64,000 nt of DNA from the NCBI GenBank assembly GCA_014058105.1, contig JACGCM010001747.1, positions 2,170,001-2,234,000 of the forward strand, in the 5' to 3' direction. Source of the DNA: Kingdonia uniflora (taxonomy: Eukaryota > Streptophyta > Magnoliopsida > Ranunculales > Circaeasteraceae). This document shows, in pieces, positions 21,110 to 31,150 of this stretch. Position 1 is the stretch's first letter; every line of letters starts with the position of its first letter. The notes beneath the pieces are model-generated. The model was not told the DNA's origin and did no database searches. It worked only from the letters and a program-made list of their open reading frames with translations. The translations under genes were made by a program, and so were the position numbers.

Positions 21110-21724
21110 TATAATGGCCTAATTCCGTGAGCTCAAAGTGGCTGGGAATTAGCTCTTACACCAATGAACCTGTGGCGCAAACTAAAGTAAAGTACGAAAT
21201 GACACATGTGATTTATCGTGGAAAACCTTTGAATAAGTAAAAAACCATGATCTCTAGTTAAAGGTTTTTATAATAGTGACTTTTATTGCTTGAGACTGAT
21301 ATCTTATTACAAGTTATCTGTTAACTTAGAAATACTTGATTTTGTGAATAAGAAGTTTAAAGTTTGAGAATCTAGAAAATGTAGTTTTTTTGGCAATTTA
21401 TCGAGTATTTTTCTGGTCCTTGTATCTTCTGGAACTTTTTCTTTATATAGGCCTTCTCTGCAGTTCTTCATCGTGTTGAAGCACGTTCTCCAAACAATGT
21501 GGTTAGTGGCGGTTGGCTGAGTAACTATTGAGTTTGTGAGAGGCAGATATCTTTGACTTGTTCAGGTTTTTCTATTTGAGCTTGACTCACGTTCTTCATC
21601 ATTTTGTGGACTAGGTAGTACTACTGACTGTTGAAGTCATGTATAAAATACGTGGGTCTGATATTGAGGTAATTCAAACTGGAAACAACTCAATTTAGGT
21701 AGGGTCGAGGGGTAAACCCCTACA
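21110..21724 (-). repeat. 3' LTR of element B (615 bp)
   Basis: Plus-strand view begins TATAATGGCC and ends AACCCCTACA, so in element orientation it runs TGTAGGGG...CCATTATA. Same length and order as 40912-41526 and 9056-9670. A TATA box lies at about 21441-21450 on the minus strand. The adjoining 21725-22064 is untranslated and contains the TATAAATA (21991-21998) that precedes antisense ORF1. Confidence 0.9.
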
Positions 21725-22064
21725 ATTGGCCCCTCACAACTGAAGTCGTAAGTGGCTTTAGTTGAGAAAGAACTTATGGGTATATAAGTATTTGGGTTTG
21801 AAGTTTGAAAATGAAGGAAGTAATGATGAAATTTTGACTGTATTAAAAATGCGCGTATATAAAGGGGATGTACGTGCATTGAATGTTGATGAGAATATTG
21901 ATGTATGCGACAGTTAGGGTTTGGAGAGTCTCGTCTATATTGAATGATAACGCTTGGGAAAATGTACCTGGACATTAAATGTTAATGCTATATAAATAGT
22001 ACCTGTACCGAAGATTGTGGCAAAGTATGCTTGTTTGTTACAAATTTTTCTTGAAAATCTATTG

Positions 22065-22370
22065 ATGGTGGTGAAGACTCAGGGAATGGTTCTTGAGGAG
22101 AGAATAGCTGTTGAGATGCATAAGTTGAGGTTGAAATACTTTGGTGATCAGTCTCTGGAGATGCCTTCTCCCATTCCCGTTCCTCCGACATATCAAGGTA
22201 TGTCGGAAGGAAAAATGACTGAAGCTGAGGAAGACTTTTGCTGTATGTAGAGATTTTATTACGTTGTTGTAATAGGCAAACAACGCTGGGTATGTATTCA
22301 TATCCTTGCAGAGGATAAGGTTGGGAAGACAGATATAGGGATAGGCGTAACTGCGGGACAGTTGCGCTGA
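22065..22370 (+). pseudogene. Antisense ORF1, RYFG-core small protein (element B)
   Basis: Starts MVVKTQGMVLEERIAVEMHK, then LRLKYFGDQSLEMPSPIPVP and PTYQGMSEGKMTEAEEDF. A stop at 22248 is followed in frame by RFYYVVVIGKQRW and ILAEDKVGKTDIGIGVTAG, collinear with element A's 8394-8708. TATAAATA at 21991-21998 is 67 bp upstream of the chosen ATG. I chose this Met because all four copies share an MV(T/K)T-like start here. Unknown family. Confidence 0.6.
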
Positions 22371-23207
22371 TGTCTTGCGTAGGATTAGATTTTAAGGCCG
22401 AACCCTCTTTATTTCTACCACTCTTCGAAGGCGGTGGTTATAGAGGAGACGATGGTGGCAGTGGAGGAGGAAGATGGAGAATAAAAGTCTGCTTCTATAC
22501 TTTTATAGCTTCTTTGTACTGAGAAGACCTTTTGTTTGAAGGGTTGGTTCAGGCACGGATTCCATTTCTTCCATAGTTTCTATTTGAAGTTCGACTAGAC
22601 TTCAACCAAACAAATAGGAGAGAGGATAACTTTGTTTTTCAATGTCTGCTTTGTATCAGAGTGACATATCACTAAAGTCGAATGAACTGAAGGATTTGAT
22701 GTTTCAGAGTGCCTGAAAGACTCGTTATCTGTAAAAGCACTTGAATGATTTGTTATCTGTAAAGTACATGTAATTTGATTCGAGATGAATAAAATCTATT
22801 ATCCAAACTTTGTGTTAATACGGAATAAAATAACTCTAGAAATCGAGCTATGAATAATTCAAAGATTTTCGAGTATAGGATGAAAATGTGATGTATGAGA
22901 TTAGAACTTACAACTTTTCGTAATAATCGAGCTGTTAGAAATATGAAATATGTGTAAGGACTGATAATTTTGAGATTTGATTAGGGGAGATAAAAAATTG
23001 TAGAAGTTTTAGAATTGGAAATTCGAGCTCAGGGAGGTCGTTCCAAAATACTAGATAGGGAAAAAATAAGTTTGATATGAGATAAGATGAAATGACAGAG
23101 GTCGATAGGGAGAGATATATTCAAATAACTTTTTTCAAGATACAAGGGTTTCTACTACGAGATAATAGGATAATATCATGAGATGTGAGGGATAGGTAGC
23201 AAAAATG
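22371..23207 (+). other. Spacer between antisense ORF1 and ORF2 (element B)
   Basis: No supported ORF. Contains two copies of a GTTATCTGTAAA motif near 22725-22766, including an exact CTGTAAAGTA at 22757-22766, the counterpart of the 27-bp array in element A. A run of ten G lies just beyond it at about 23217-23226, next to the ORF2 TATA box. Confidence 0.55.
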
Positions 23208-23258
23208 TATAAATAAGGGGGGGGGGAATGAGTTTTAAGCAGGTGGATGATGATAAGA

Positions 23259-23553
23259 ATGGTGTGGACTCGATCTGAGAGAATTTATTATGCCGTTGAG
23301 GGGCGGTTGGCGATAAAGATAGCTAAAGTGCAGGAGAGGATTTTTGGACTATTAGATTATGATGCTAACCTGCCAGTGAGGGAGGTTCAAGTTGAATGTT
23401 TAGATGGGAGTAGGAGATAACGTGAGTATGAGCGCCATTTTTATGAGGAGTTGTTCTGAGAAATTATGGTGGATCCTACAGCTAGAAAATATGTTGTAAG
23501 ATTGATTACTGTAGAGGAGATCAAATTAGAAGATGTGAGGATTGCTGGATAAT
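23259..23553 (+). pseudogene. Antisense ORF2 (element B)
   Basis: MVWTRSERIYYAVEGRLAIK, QERIFGLLDYDANLPV, a stop, then YERHFYEELF and EEIKLEDVRIAG. It begins 44 bp after a TATAAATA (23208-23215). The start 'MVxTRS' and the layout 'I..(L/V)..R.F....' mirror ORF1, suggesting that ORF1 and ORF2 are ancient duplicates. Matched by 7120-7425, 44005-44300 and 53783-54120. Two stops in frame. No known family recognised. Confidence 0.55.
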
Positions 23554-23907
23554 TTCTGATCGGATGTGGTTGTCCATGATATCAATACTGTTTTATGTAT
23601 AATTATATGTAAGGGTAATGAAATGAATATAAATAGGGGTGGTATGAATGTATGTAACTCTTTTGTTTGAATAATTTGAAAAAAATGGAATGAGAATAAA
23701 AGTTAAATTGATCTTTTATTTTTGCGAATACTGTTTGTGACTGCTATGAAAGCTGAATTTGAATATTTTTAAAATTTTGAGAACTTTGGGAATGATGTTA
23801 GTACTTCTACAAGAAAAGAAGAAAAAAAAAAGAAAAAACTGGCAGCTTGTGATTTGGTTCTTGTTTAAAAGCTGTAAAAACACGATTGTGTGTAAGTGTG
23901 AGTCATC

Positions 23908-24096
23908 ATGAGTGCTAGAAGGTCAGAGAGATATTTGAAAAAGAGAGATGAGAATAGAATACAATATAAGTCAAATGGCAATGATGGGAAAGCAATTTCA
24001 TCGAAAAGGTGCAAGACATCTGACATTGATAGTGGAAAGGATGCCTCAGTTCCAAAACTGAGGGCAGCTCGTGCGAGGATCAATAACTGCCAGTAG
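23908..24096 (+). CDS. Antisense ORF3, small basic protein (element B)
   Basis: An uninterrupted 62-codon ORF: MSARRSERYLKKRDENRIQY, then SSKRCKTSDI and ASVPKLRAARARINN. Lys/Arg-rich, hydrophilic, no membrane segment. Collinear with 6632-6817 in element A and, more loosely, with the basic ORFs at 44666 and 54440 (which share a PSF-KLR-like motif). TATAAATA at 23628-23635 lies 273 bp upstream. A nuclear or nucleic-acid-binding role would fit the composition but is not shown. Confidence 0.5.
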   Translation: MSARRSERYLKKRDENRIQYKSNGNDGKAISSKRCKTSDIDSGKDASVPKLRAARARINNCQ

Positions 24097-24195
24097 TTAG
24101 AGAGAAAAAATTTAAATAATGCTTCATCTTCGCCATTCAAACATTTTTTAACTTCTAAAAACTTAAAGAGCAGTGAGAGAGGAAGGAAGAAGAAA

Positions 24196-26650
24196 ATGAA
24201 AAGTAGCAGAGAATCTTGTGAGGACTTAATCGAGAGCGATCAACAGTCAAAGCGAGATAGAGTTGCGGAGACTGAGTCACAAAGGTGGTTATACAACAGC
24301 GTTATAAGGGAAGGATTTGGCACTGCTTCAGATTCACACTCCAACATCGAAGGTTAGTAGAGGATTGTGATATTCTAAATGTGTTTATTTTTGAAAATTA
24401 TTTTCTGTGATTAGGAAATCTAAAAATTCTAATTTCTAGCAATCTAAAAACTACCTGTTTGATATATGATACAAGGAAGAGATATATGTATGTGAGTGAC
24501 GTATAGCAAATGATAATGATAGATACCTGGACCTGTATGTAGGTCGATCGTGAGGAGTGTTTGTGTAGGATCAAACCCTTACCTATAGATTTATTAGTTA
24601 AGATGGAGGCTTCACCTGTTAATGTCTGAAAGTAAGGATGAAGTAGAGGTTGTAATGTCTGAAAGTAAGGATGAAGTAGAGGTTGATCAATTTCTAGATT
24701 TCCTTGGAAGATTGGTAACCTGTCCTCCTTGCCTGATGTTTTTAAAGAGTTTTGCAAAGCCAAGGCTTCTGTAGGGGGTAGATGGGGTAGTTGTATAGAA
24801 CATGCCGGTAGGCAGTTTAGGTGTTGCACTGTAGCAACCGAAGAAGAATACTTTTATCTGTTGGCTAATTTAGAGAAGGAGAAATGAGATAGGGTTATAG
24901 ACGAATCAATCTCTTTGGATTACTTCGATGGGAATGTTCAGAGCGAACTTGCAGAGGGTTTTTTGTGCTACCTATCTCAACTGAAGTACGGGTTGAGTCT
25001 TCCCTTTAGATATTTGGTGAAAGGGATTATAAACATTATCGGGGCATGCCCTATTTAGCTGAACGGGAACATGTGGGAGGTGATAAGTGTTTCTGAATTC
25101 TTAAATAAATGGTAGGAAGGGATGAGAGAATGAGGAGGATATCCCCTGAGGATGCTTTATAGTTTTATGGGGTAAAAAACTTTTCTACAAGTGGAGGGGC
25201 ATATTCTTTTGTGAGCTCGACTTAGCCTTGTTTCTTCGATCTGAACTCAGCAGGTCAACCATGGAATAATAATGTGATATGGATGAAGGGTGATTCTCTT
25301 CAGAGAGATGACAAAGAACCCATGGAACTTCTATGTAGAACTATAAGACCAAGTGAGTATAACAATGTATAATGTATAAGATTTATATGTTGAATTTGTA
25401 TGCGGCTCTGCTAATGATAATGTATTGTGAGTAACATGTCTCTGATCATAGGTGATGAGGAAAGAGTCTCTGTTGGATACGGTTGCTCAAGAAGGGACAA
25501 AGCTCGAGGCTGTGTTGGAAGATCTTGGCATTAGCTGAAAGAAACGTGCTAACAGTTGATCCAAGAAAGTTCAAAAGTTTTAATCGACAAGGTTAATGAT
25601 GGGTGCCGACAGCAGTAAGATGAAGGGAACTGATGGGGGTTAGGCGAGTGAATTTTCCCAAGGCCCCTGGAGTGGACTATACGGGGTTACCGAAGTCTAC
25701 TACGTCGAGCAAGCTTGCTCGAATGTTTCCCAAGAAGCAAATGTTAAAGCGTGGTTTGACCTCTAGAACCATAGGAAGTAACGAGGTTGTAGGAAAGGCA
25801 AAAAAGAGAAGGGTTGAACCTTCTGAAGTGCTTTGGGTGAAGGCCATAGAGGATCGACCTGTAATTGATGAGCTGAAAGATGTGGAGGAAAAGGCTAGAT
25901 TGGCAGCTTTCCATGGGGAGGAGGAGATGAGCAAAATGGTAAGTTGATGTGTTTGAATATGTGATAAATTTTTATATTATGATTCGAGCAGACAATGAGG
26001 TCGATTTTATTTGTGTTGTAGGCTGCTCGCCTGATGAAAGGAAATGCATCGGGGCCGAGGAGAAGAAAACTGAGCTGAAGAAGGAAAAAGTCAAGCTGGA
26101 GAAGAAGGTAGCTCGATTGAAAATGGACTTGCTCAAGGAGGGAAAGCGGCTTGAGGCCCTGAAAGCTTCTCAAGTGGTAGAGATCAGCAATCTGAATGCT
26201 AAAGCGAGAGTAAATTTGAAGGAGGTGGTAACTGAGCACGATAAACTCGGGCGCCACCTCAGATCAAAGGGGTATTCCAAAGATGAGGTGGATGACATCT
26301 TGGCGGACACCTATTTTGAAGAGGAGGAAGATGTTGCTATTGAAGTGGTGGATGGGTTGGACGATGTCTTTCCCCAAACGGTGTGAGACAACCAAGGAGA
26401 TAAAAATGAGCGTCCAGAGGGGGGAAATGAGAAGGTAGAGTAGAATGATGATTTTGTGATTATATGAATATTTGGGAATGTTGTAAACTGATGGGATATT
26501 GTATTGGATAGAATTTTGCAGGCTAAGTTGCTTTTGTAAACCTTACTGTAGGAACTTAAGGAAATGCACCTCAGAATAAAAGATTTAGAGATTGAGCTCG
26601 CTAAGGAGAGAGACGCCTCAGCGTCCCTGTAATCTTTGCAAGCAGAGTTA
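24196..26650 (+). pseudogene. Antisense ORF4, first exons with introns and PF04195-like domain (element B)
   Basis: Exon 1 (24196-24352) runs MKSSRESCEDLIESDQQSKR to RWLYNSVIREGFGTASDSHS and ends at a GTTAGTAG donor. Exon 2 carries the domain: EGFLCYLSQLKYGLSLPFRY, GIINIIGACPI, LNGNMWEVISVSEFL. Introns follow at 25353-25451 (GTGAGTAT...CATAG), 25939-26021 (GTAAGT...TTGTAG) and 26435-26551 (GTAGAG...CTGTAG). Later exons give AARLMKG-like and KKEKVKLEKKVARLKMDLLK coiled coil, then GYSKDEVDDILADTYFEEEE. It resembles the plant 'putative gypsy type transposon' family (PF04195). Stops near 25050, 25110 and 25540 mark decay. Confidence 0.65.
24621..24685 (+). repeat. 33-bp in-frame tandem duplication
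   Basis: Two identical copies of a 33-bp unit (24621-24653, then 24654-24685), reading MSESKDEVEVV repeated in one frame. Element A has a single equivalent acidic stretch. Identity of the two copies suggests recent duplication relative to the rest of the decay. Confidence 0.85.
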
Positions 26651-27007
26651 CAGGTTAGAATAGAGCAAGAAATATTTGACTTGTATGCTTCATTAGTGTA
26701 GAGCTACAAAGTAATAAAAAAAAGGAGTATAGAGACAGATCAAAAACCTATTATTAGGTTAGGGTAATGACACTCACTTGTGTATAGGAGATATCAACAT
26801 ATTAACAATTTAAAACATAGAGAATGTGTACCTTAGACTTGGAAGTATGTGTTATTGATTACTCATCTGAGATTGTACTTCGACCTTAAGTTTAGAAGTA
26901 GTTTTACACGATAGATGTCAAAAAATAAATATTTTGTTAGAAATGAGATATATGTATTGAATGAGTGTTCTTAATCGAACTTGATATAATGTGTCTGTAA
27001 TGTACAA

Positions 27008-28405
27008 GCCGAATTGGAATCAACTCACTTGCGCGAAGATGATGCATGCCAATGTAACCAAGAATTTGCAGAGGAGTTTGATCGGATGAGAGATGCAAAT
27101 AAAGATAGAGATGATCAACACGTAAATGTGCACTTTAAATTTAATGTGACAAACCAAACTGTTGTCGACCTTGCTTGGAAGATTGAGGAGAAAGATGCCA
27201 AAATTTATATAGGGCAAAAAGAGCTCGCGGAGTTAAAAGAACATGCACCGAAACTCAAAAGCCAGAATGATGCGCTGATAGCAAGGAGTAGGAAAGCTAA
27301 CATGGATCGATACCGTATACAGGTAATAGAAAGATCAGAGGAAGGGTTAAATTGCTTTGTGGCTGGTTTGAAGGGTAAATTGATCAATAAAATGAACAAT
27401 CAGGAGCAAATTCGAGCTGATCTAGTGTGGGCAAGAAACGTGCTGGAACGATTGAAGAGGAAAATGGTTGATAAAGATATCTAGCTGAAGAATGCTCAGG
27501 ATGATCTATCTGCTTCTGAAGGTGCAGTTGACCAGCTCCCTACAGTCTTACCTACTAAAGATATAAAGTTTTTGACGGTGCAATGGAAGTGTGATGAGTT
27601 GAATAAGGGGGTGACACGGCTGAAGACCGAATTGGCATTGACCAATTCGCGTACCAGGAACGCCGAGGCTGGAGAGCGCTCGAGGAAGAAAGAAAATGAT
27701 GCAAAGGTTTCCCTTATTCATGGTGATGTAGTCAGTCTGTCAGCTCGAATAAGAGAGCTTGAGGGGGATATAGTTTGAATTCAAGGTCATGTGCGAAAAG
27801 GAGTTGAGCGGTTAAGGGAGTGCTAAATTAAGTTGGACGCTGCTCTTATCAGGGAATAAAAGTTAGAGCGGGTTATTAGAGGGAAGAAGATTTTGATAAA
27901 GAACAAAGACAAATTGTTAAAGAAAACTCCATCTAGGGAAGATTTAAACAGGGAGATTGAGGCACTTCGAGCTCAGGTGGCGGATTTGAGGGCAATTAAT
28001 CAGGCTGAATCAGATAAAGCTGACAAGAAATCGAAAGAGAATATTGCATTCACAACTCGAATAGATAGTGAAATGGAAAGACACAAATAACGGTATAAGA
28101 GCTTTGAAGATCACCTTCAACGAGCGAGATTAAATTTTTCTAGGGAAGTCGTAACCGAGGCATCGCCCTCAGAATTGTTGAGGGCGATGATCGCCTATTT
28201 TGTAGAGGAGGTAAAAAGGCTTGAGTTAGAAAGAGATACCTCGTTTAACTGCTTGTCAGACAGGGGATATATTTGCAGAGCTGATATAGATCGATGAAAT
28301 TGTATGGCCTCTATAGAAATGGATTTAGGCCCTCTACCTGCTGAATTGATAGAGCAGGGCAGGGCTTTTATGATTGCTCGAGCTCGAGAATTTATGGCTG
28401 ATTGA
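27008..28405 (+). pseudogene. Antisense ORF4, terminal coiled-coil exon (element B)
   Basis: After the intron 26654-27008 the exon reads AELESTHLREDDACQCNQEF and continues in a single frame to about 28405, with stops near 27482, 27776, 27824, 27857, 28088 and 28298. Heptad-like, charged composition with NKDRDDQHVNVHFKF, KSQNDALIARSRKANMDRYR and MERHK..RYKSFEDHLQRAR. It matches element A's 2240-3690 residue for residue over long stretches. About 465 residues. Conservation of one frame over 1.4 kb in two independently decaying copies is good evidence of past coding. Likely a dimerising structural protein. Confidence 0.7.
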
Positions 28406-28479
28406 CCTCTTGTTGTAGGGGAAAGTGCAGCTGACATCCCATCAACAGAAACGAATCTGTTGTAGCGGATGTATATGTA

Positions 28480-28734
28480 ACCTGAAAAAAGTATTTATTG
28501 CAGATATATTAATAGATGAAAGCTAGTTTTACCTTTGTTTTATCTTATGCTTGGTAGAGTTCGTCGATTGAAAACTAGTATTACCTTTATTTTAATCTTG
28601 GAAGATTTAGTAGAGTGATCAGCCAAACCAAATGTTATCCTTGATTTAACTGGTATGATGTCACATCCATATTGAATGAGATAAAAGCTAGTTTTACCTT
28701 TGCTTTATGTTATGCCTGGTAGAGTTCGTCGATT
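28480..28734 (+). repeat. Tandem repeat zone of element B, left part
   Basis: Units of about 165 bp (GATGAAAGCTAG at 28515, GATAAAAGCTAG at 28680). Each contains 'gctagttttacctttg', 'ggtagagttcgtcgattgaa', 'actagtattacctt' and 'gccaaaccaagtgttatcc' variants. Related in sequence to the 114-bp array of element A (shared 'ctagttttacctttg' core, reverse orientation). Cut at 28734 by the LINE and continued at 34712. Confidence 0.85.
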
Positions 28735-28811
28735 TTTTTTAGCGAATGCATTTTTTTATTTATTGAGCAAATCAATAATACATATAGAGGACATAAAGCC
28801 TGGCCATTATT

Positions 28812-31150
28812 TTACTGCCTAATTGTGGATATTCCTAGTTTATCCATGAAGTATGTTGTACGGATCATCCTAAGAAGAGTGGATGCATTCCAAAAAAGTT
28901 GTAAATGTTGTGAGCTGCCTAGTTTAGAGTGAGCGTCAGCTGTACCATTTCCGTCCCTGTAAGTATGTATCATGGTAATTTGTAACTCCCTAACTGAGTA
29001 TGAGGCTTCCAAGTCGTACTGTACTTTGCGGGACAAATATGCTGGGATCTGTACCAGTTTACCTGAAGTTGAGCATCTACTTCAACAATGAGTGGAAGCC
29101 AGTCATGTTATTTTCAATGCATTAAACCATGAAGGAGAGAGAACATTTCTGCAGTTGTATTAGTGCCATGACCAAGTGCAATGTTGTACCCAAGTTGAAG
29201 TTCACCCCGATTGTTTCTAATTACTCCTCATGCTCCACTCATTCTGGAAAAAAGTGTTGAGCCATCACTATTGAGTTTGAAATGACCGAGAGGTGGGAAT
29301 GTCCATCGTACAAGCACAGGTCTTTTGGTACACACTGATTGCTTAACCAGTTGTAAGACTTTTAGTGAGATGAGCTCGTTAAAGTTGATATTTTACGTTA
29401 TTTTGAGGTTGGGCATGATCTCTTGTAATGCTTTGTTGATGTTTCTGATGATAACTAAGGGAGAGAGAAGCTTTTCCTCAAACTTATAAGTACATCGTGC
29501 TTTCCATAATTCCCAGATTATGTAGGTAGGTAATACTCCTATAACGATATCTATTTGATTACTCGAACTTGTTGCCTGAAACCATAGACCCTGTCGCATC
29601 CACCAGCTATCATTTACCCCTTGTCGTACACCGCAAGCATTGACAAAGAAATCTCAAACCATAGTAGCAACAGTTCCCTGAATAAGCAGATGGTTTAACA
29701 TTTTAGTTTCACCAACCAAGCAACAGTATCACCGAGAAATAAGAGGGATTCATCATTGTATGAGCGCGTCCACATGTATAACTTCTTTCCAAGCTTTCTA
29801 ACTGAAGACTTGTACTTTTGCTGGTATAGAGTTGTGCCATATCCATTTCATACGTCATTTTATAACCTCTGTGCTGCGCCAGAAATTCCAGGCAGATTTA
29901 ACGGTAAAGTTTCTCTTGTTCGACGGACCCCAAAGTGGGTTATCTTCATCATCATTCAGGAAGAACTTGTGGCATAATGTATACTTCCAATGTGGTGGAA
30001 TCTCATGCTCAATAAGCTCCCATTTCTAGGTACCATCGGTCATTAAAATGTCTTTCACCATGAATTGTTGCGTGCATTCGATTTCCAGAATATCTGATAA
30101 ATTGCCTTCCCCGGTCCAATCGTCAAACCTAAATTTCTTGTTTCCCTTGTTGAGACACCAAGTAGTGTTAGCTTCTACTTTCTGGAGAAGGCCTTTCATT
30201 TGTTTCCAAAGAACTGAATCTCCAAATTGCAATATGTTGGTTTCCCCTTCGATGGTATATTTGTTGCTGAAAAAAGATGCCCATGTAGAGCTGCTATACA
30301 TAAAATTCTAGCATTTTTTAAGTAGGAGACTATACTTGATATCCTCGAGTCGTCGTATTCCAAGTCCTCCCTCATTCTTTGGAAGACAAAGTACATCTCA
30401 TGCGATCTAATGTTGCTTGTTTTGCCCGTAAAAACTGCCCCAAAAGAAGTTTGAAAACATTGTTTCGATCTTGGTTATAACACCATGAGGTACTGTAATG
30501 CATGAGAGGTGGTGTTTGGGCATTGAGTTCAGAACATGGTTGATCATCACTAATTTACCTCCCTGTGATAAGAGCTTTCCTTGCCACCTTTCGATACGCT
30601 GTTGAATTTTGGCGAGCAATGGATAAAAAATGAGTAAGCTGTACTCGACCGTAACATATGGGAGCTCCCAAATAGGTCATTGGAAAAGAGCGATGTTGGA
30701 ACCCACAGGCATTATGGATGATATGTTTTCTTGAAGCAGATACATTGTGGTGCACATATAAGCTGCTTTTAGCTTTGTTGATTAATTGGCTGGAGAAGTT
30801 TTCATATTGTGCTAGGAAATGCATTAACCTAGAGATAGATCGTTGACTTCCGTTTAAGAAAACGAGGAAATCATCAGCATATAAGAGATGAGTGATAGGA
30901 GTACAACCTCTAGATGTATGGAATAGCCCAATCTCTCCCTCCAAAAAGCATTTGGAGAGCCCTCTGGATAGTACTTCTTCTGTAATAATAAAGAACAATG
31001 GAGAAAGATGATTTCCTTGTCGCAAGCCTCGTGACGATTTAAAGTAAGCCCTTGAAGACCCCCTGCAGGACTACCGAAAACCATGGTGTTTCAACACATT
31101 ATGCTATGAGTGAAACACATATGCTGGAGAAACCAAATTTGCGCAAAACC
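28812..31150 (-). pseudogene. LINE ORF2, C-terminal half: RT palm, zinc-RVT and RNase H
   Basis: Following the intact N-terminal half, a frameshift near 31150 leads into QGLTLNRHEAC-like and RQGNHLSPLFFIITEEVLSR, LLYADDFLVFLNG (YADD at 30870-30881) and MTYLGAPI, then LSQGGKLVMINHVLNSMPKH. The zinc-RVT linker region (FRFDDWTGEGNLSDI and, further on, LPTYIIWELWKARCTYKFEE) and an RNase H tail (MIHTYRDGNGTADAHSKLGS) follow. Multiple frameshifts split it into about five pieces. Role: target-primed reverse transcription of LINE RNA. The RNase H end is typical of plant L1 elements. Confidence 0.85.

Noticed and set aside
25895..26257. Leu/Ser-rich 120-codon minus-strand ORF
   Set aside because: Mirror of antisense ORF4 exons on the plus strand and crosses the conserved intron at 25939-26021.
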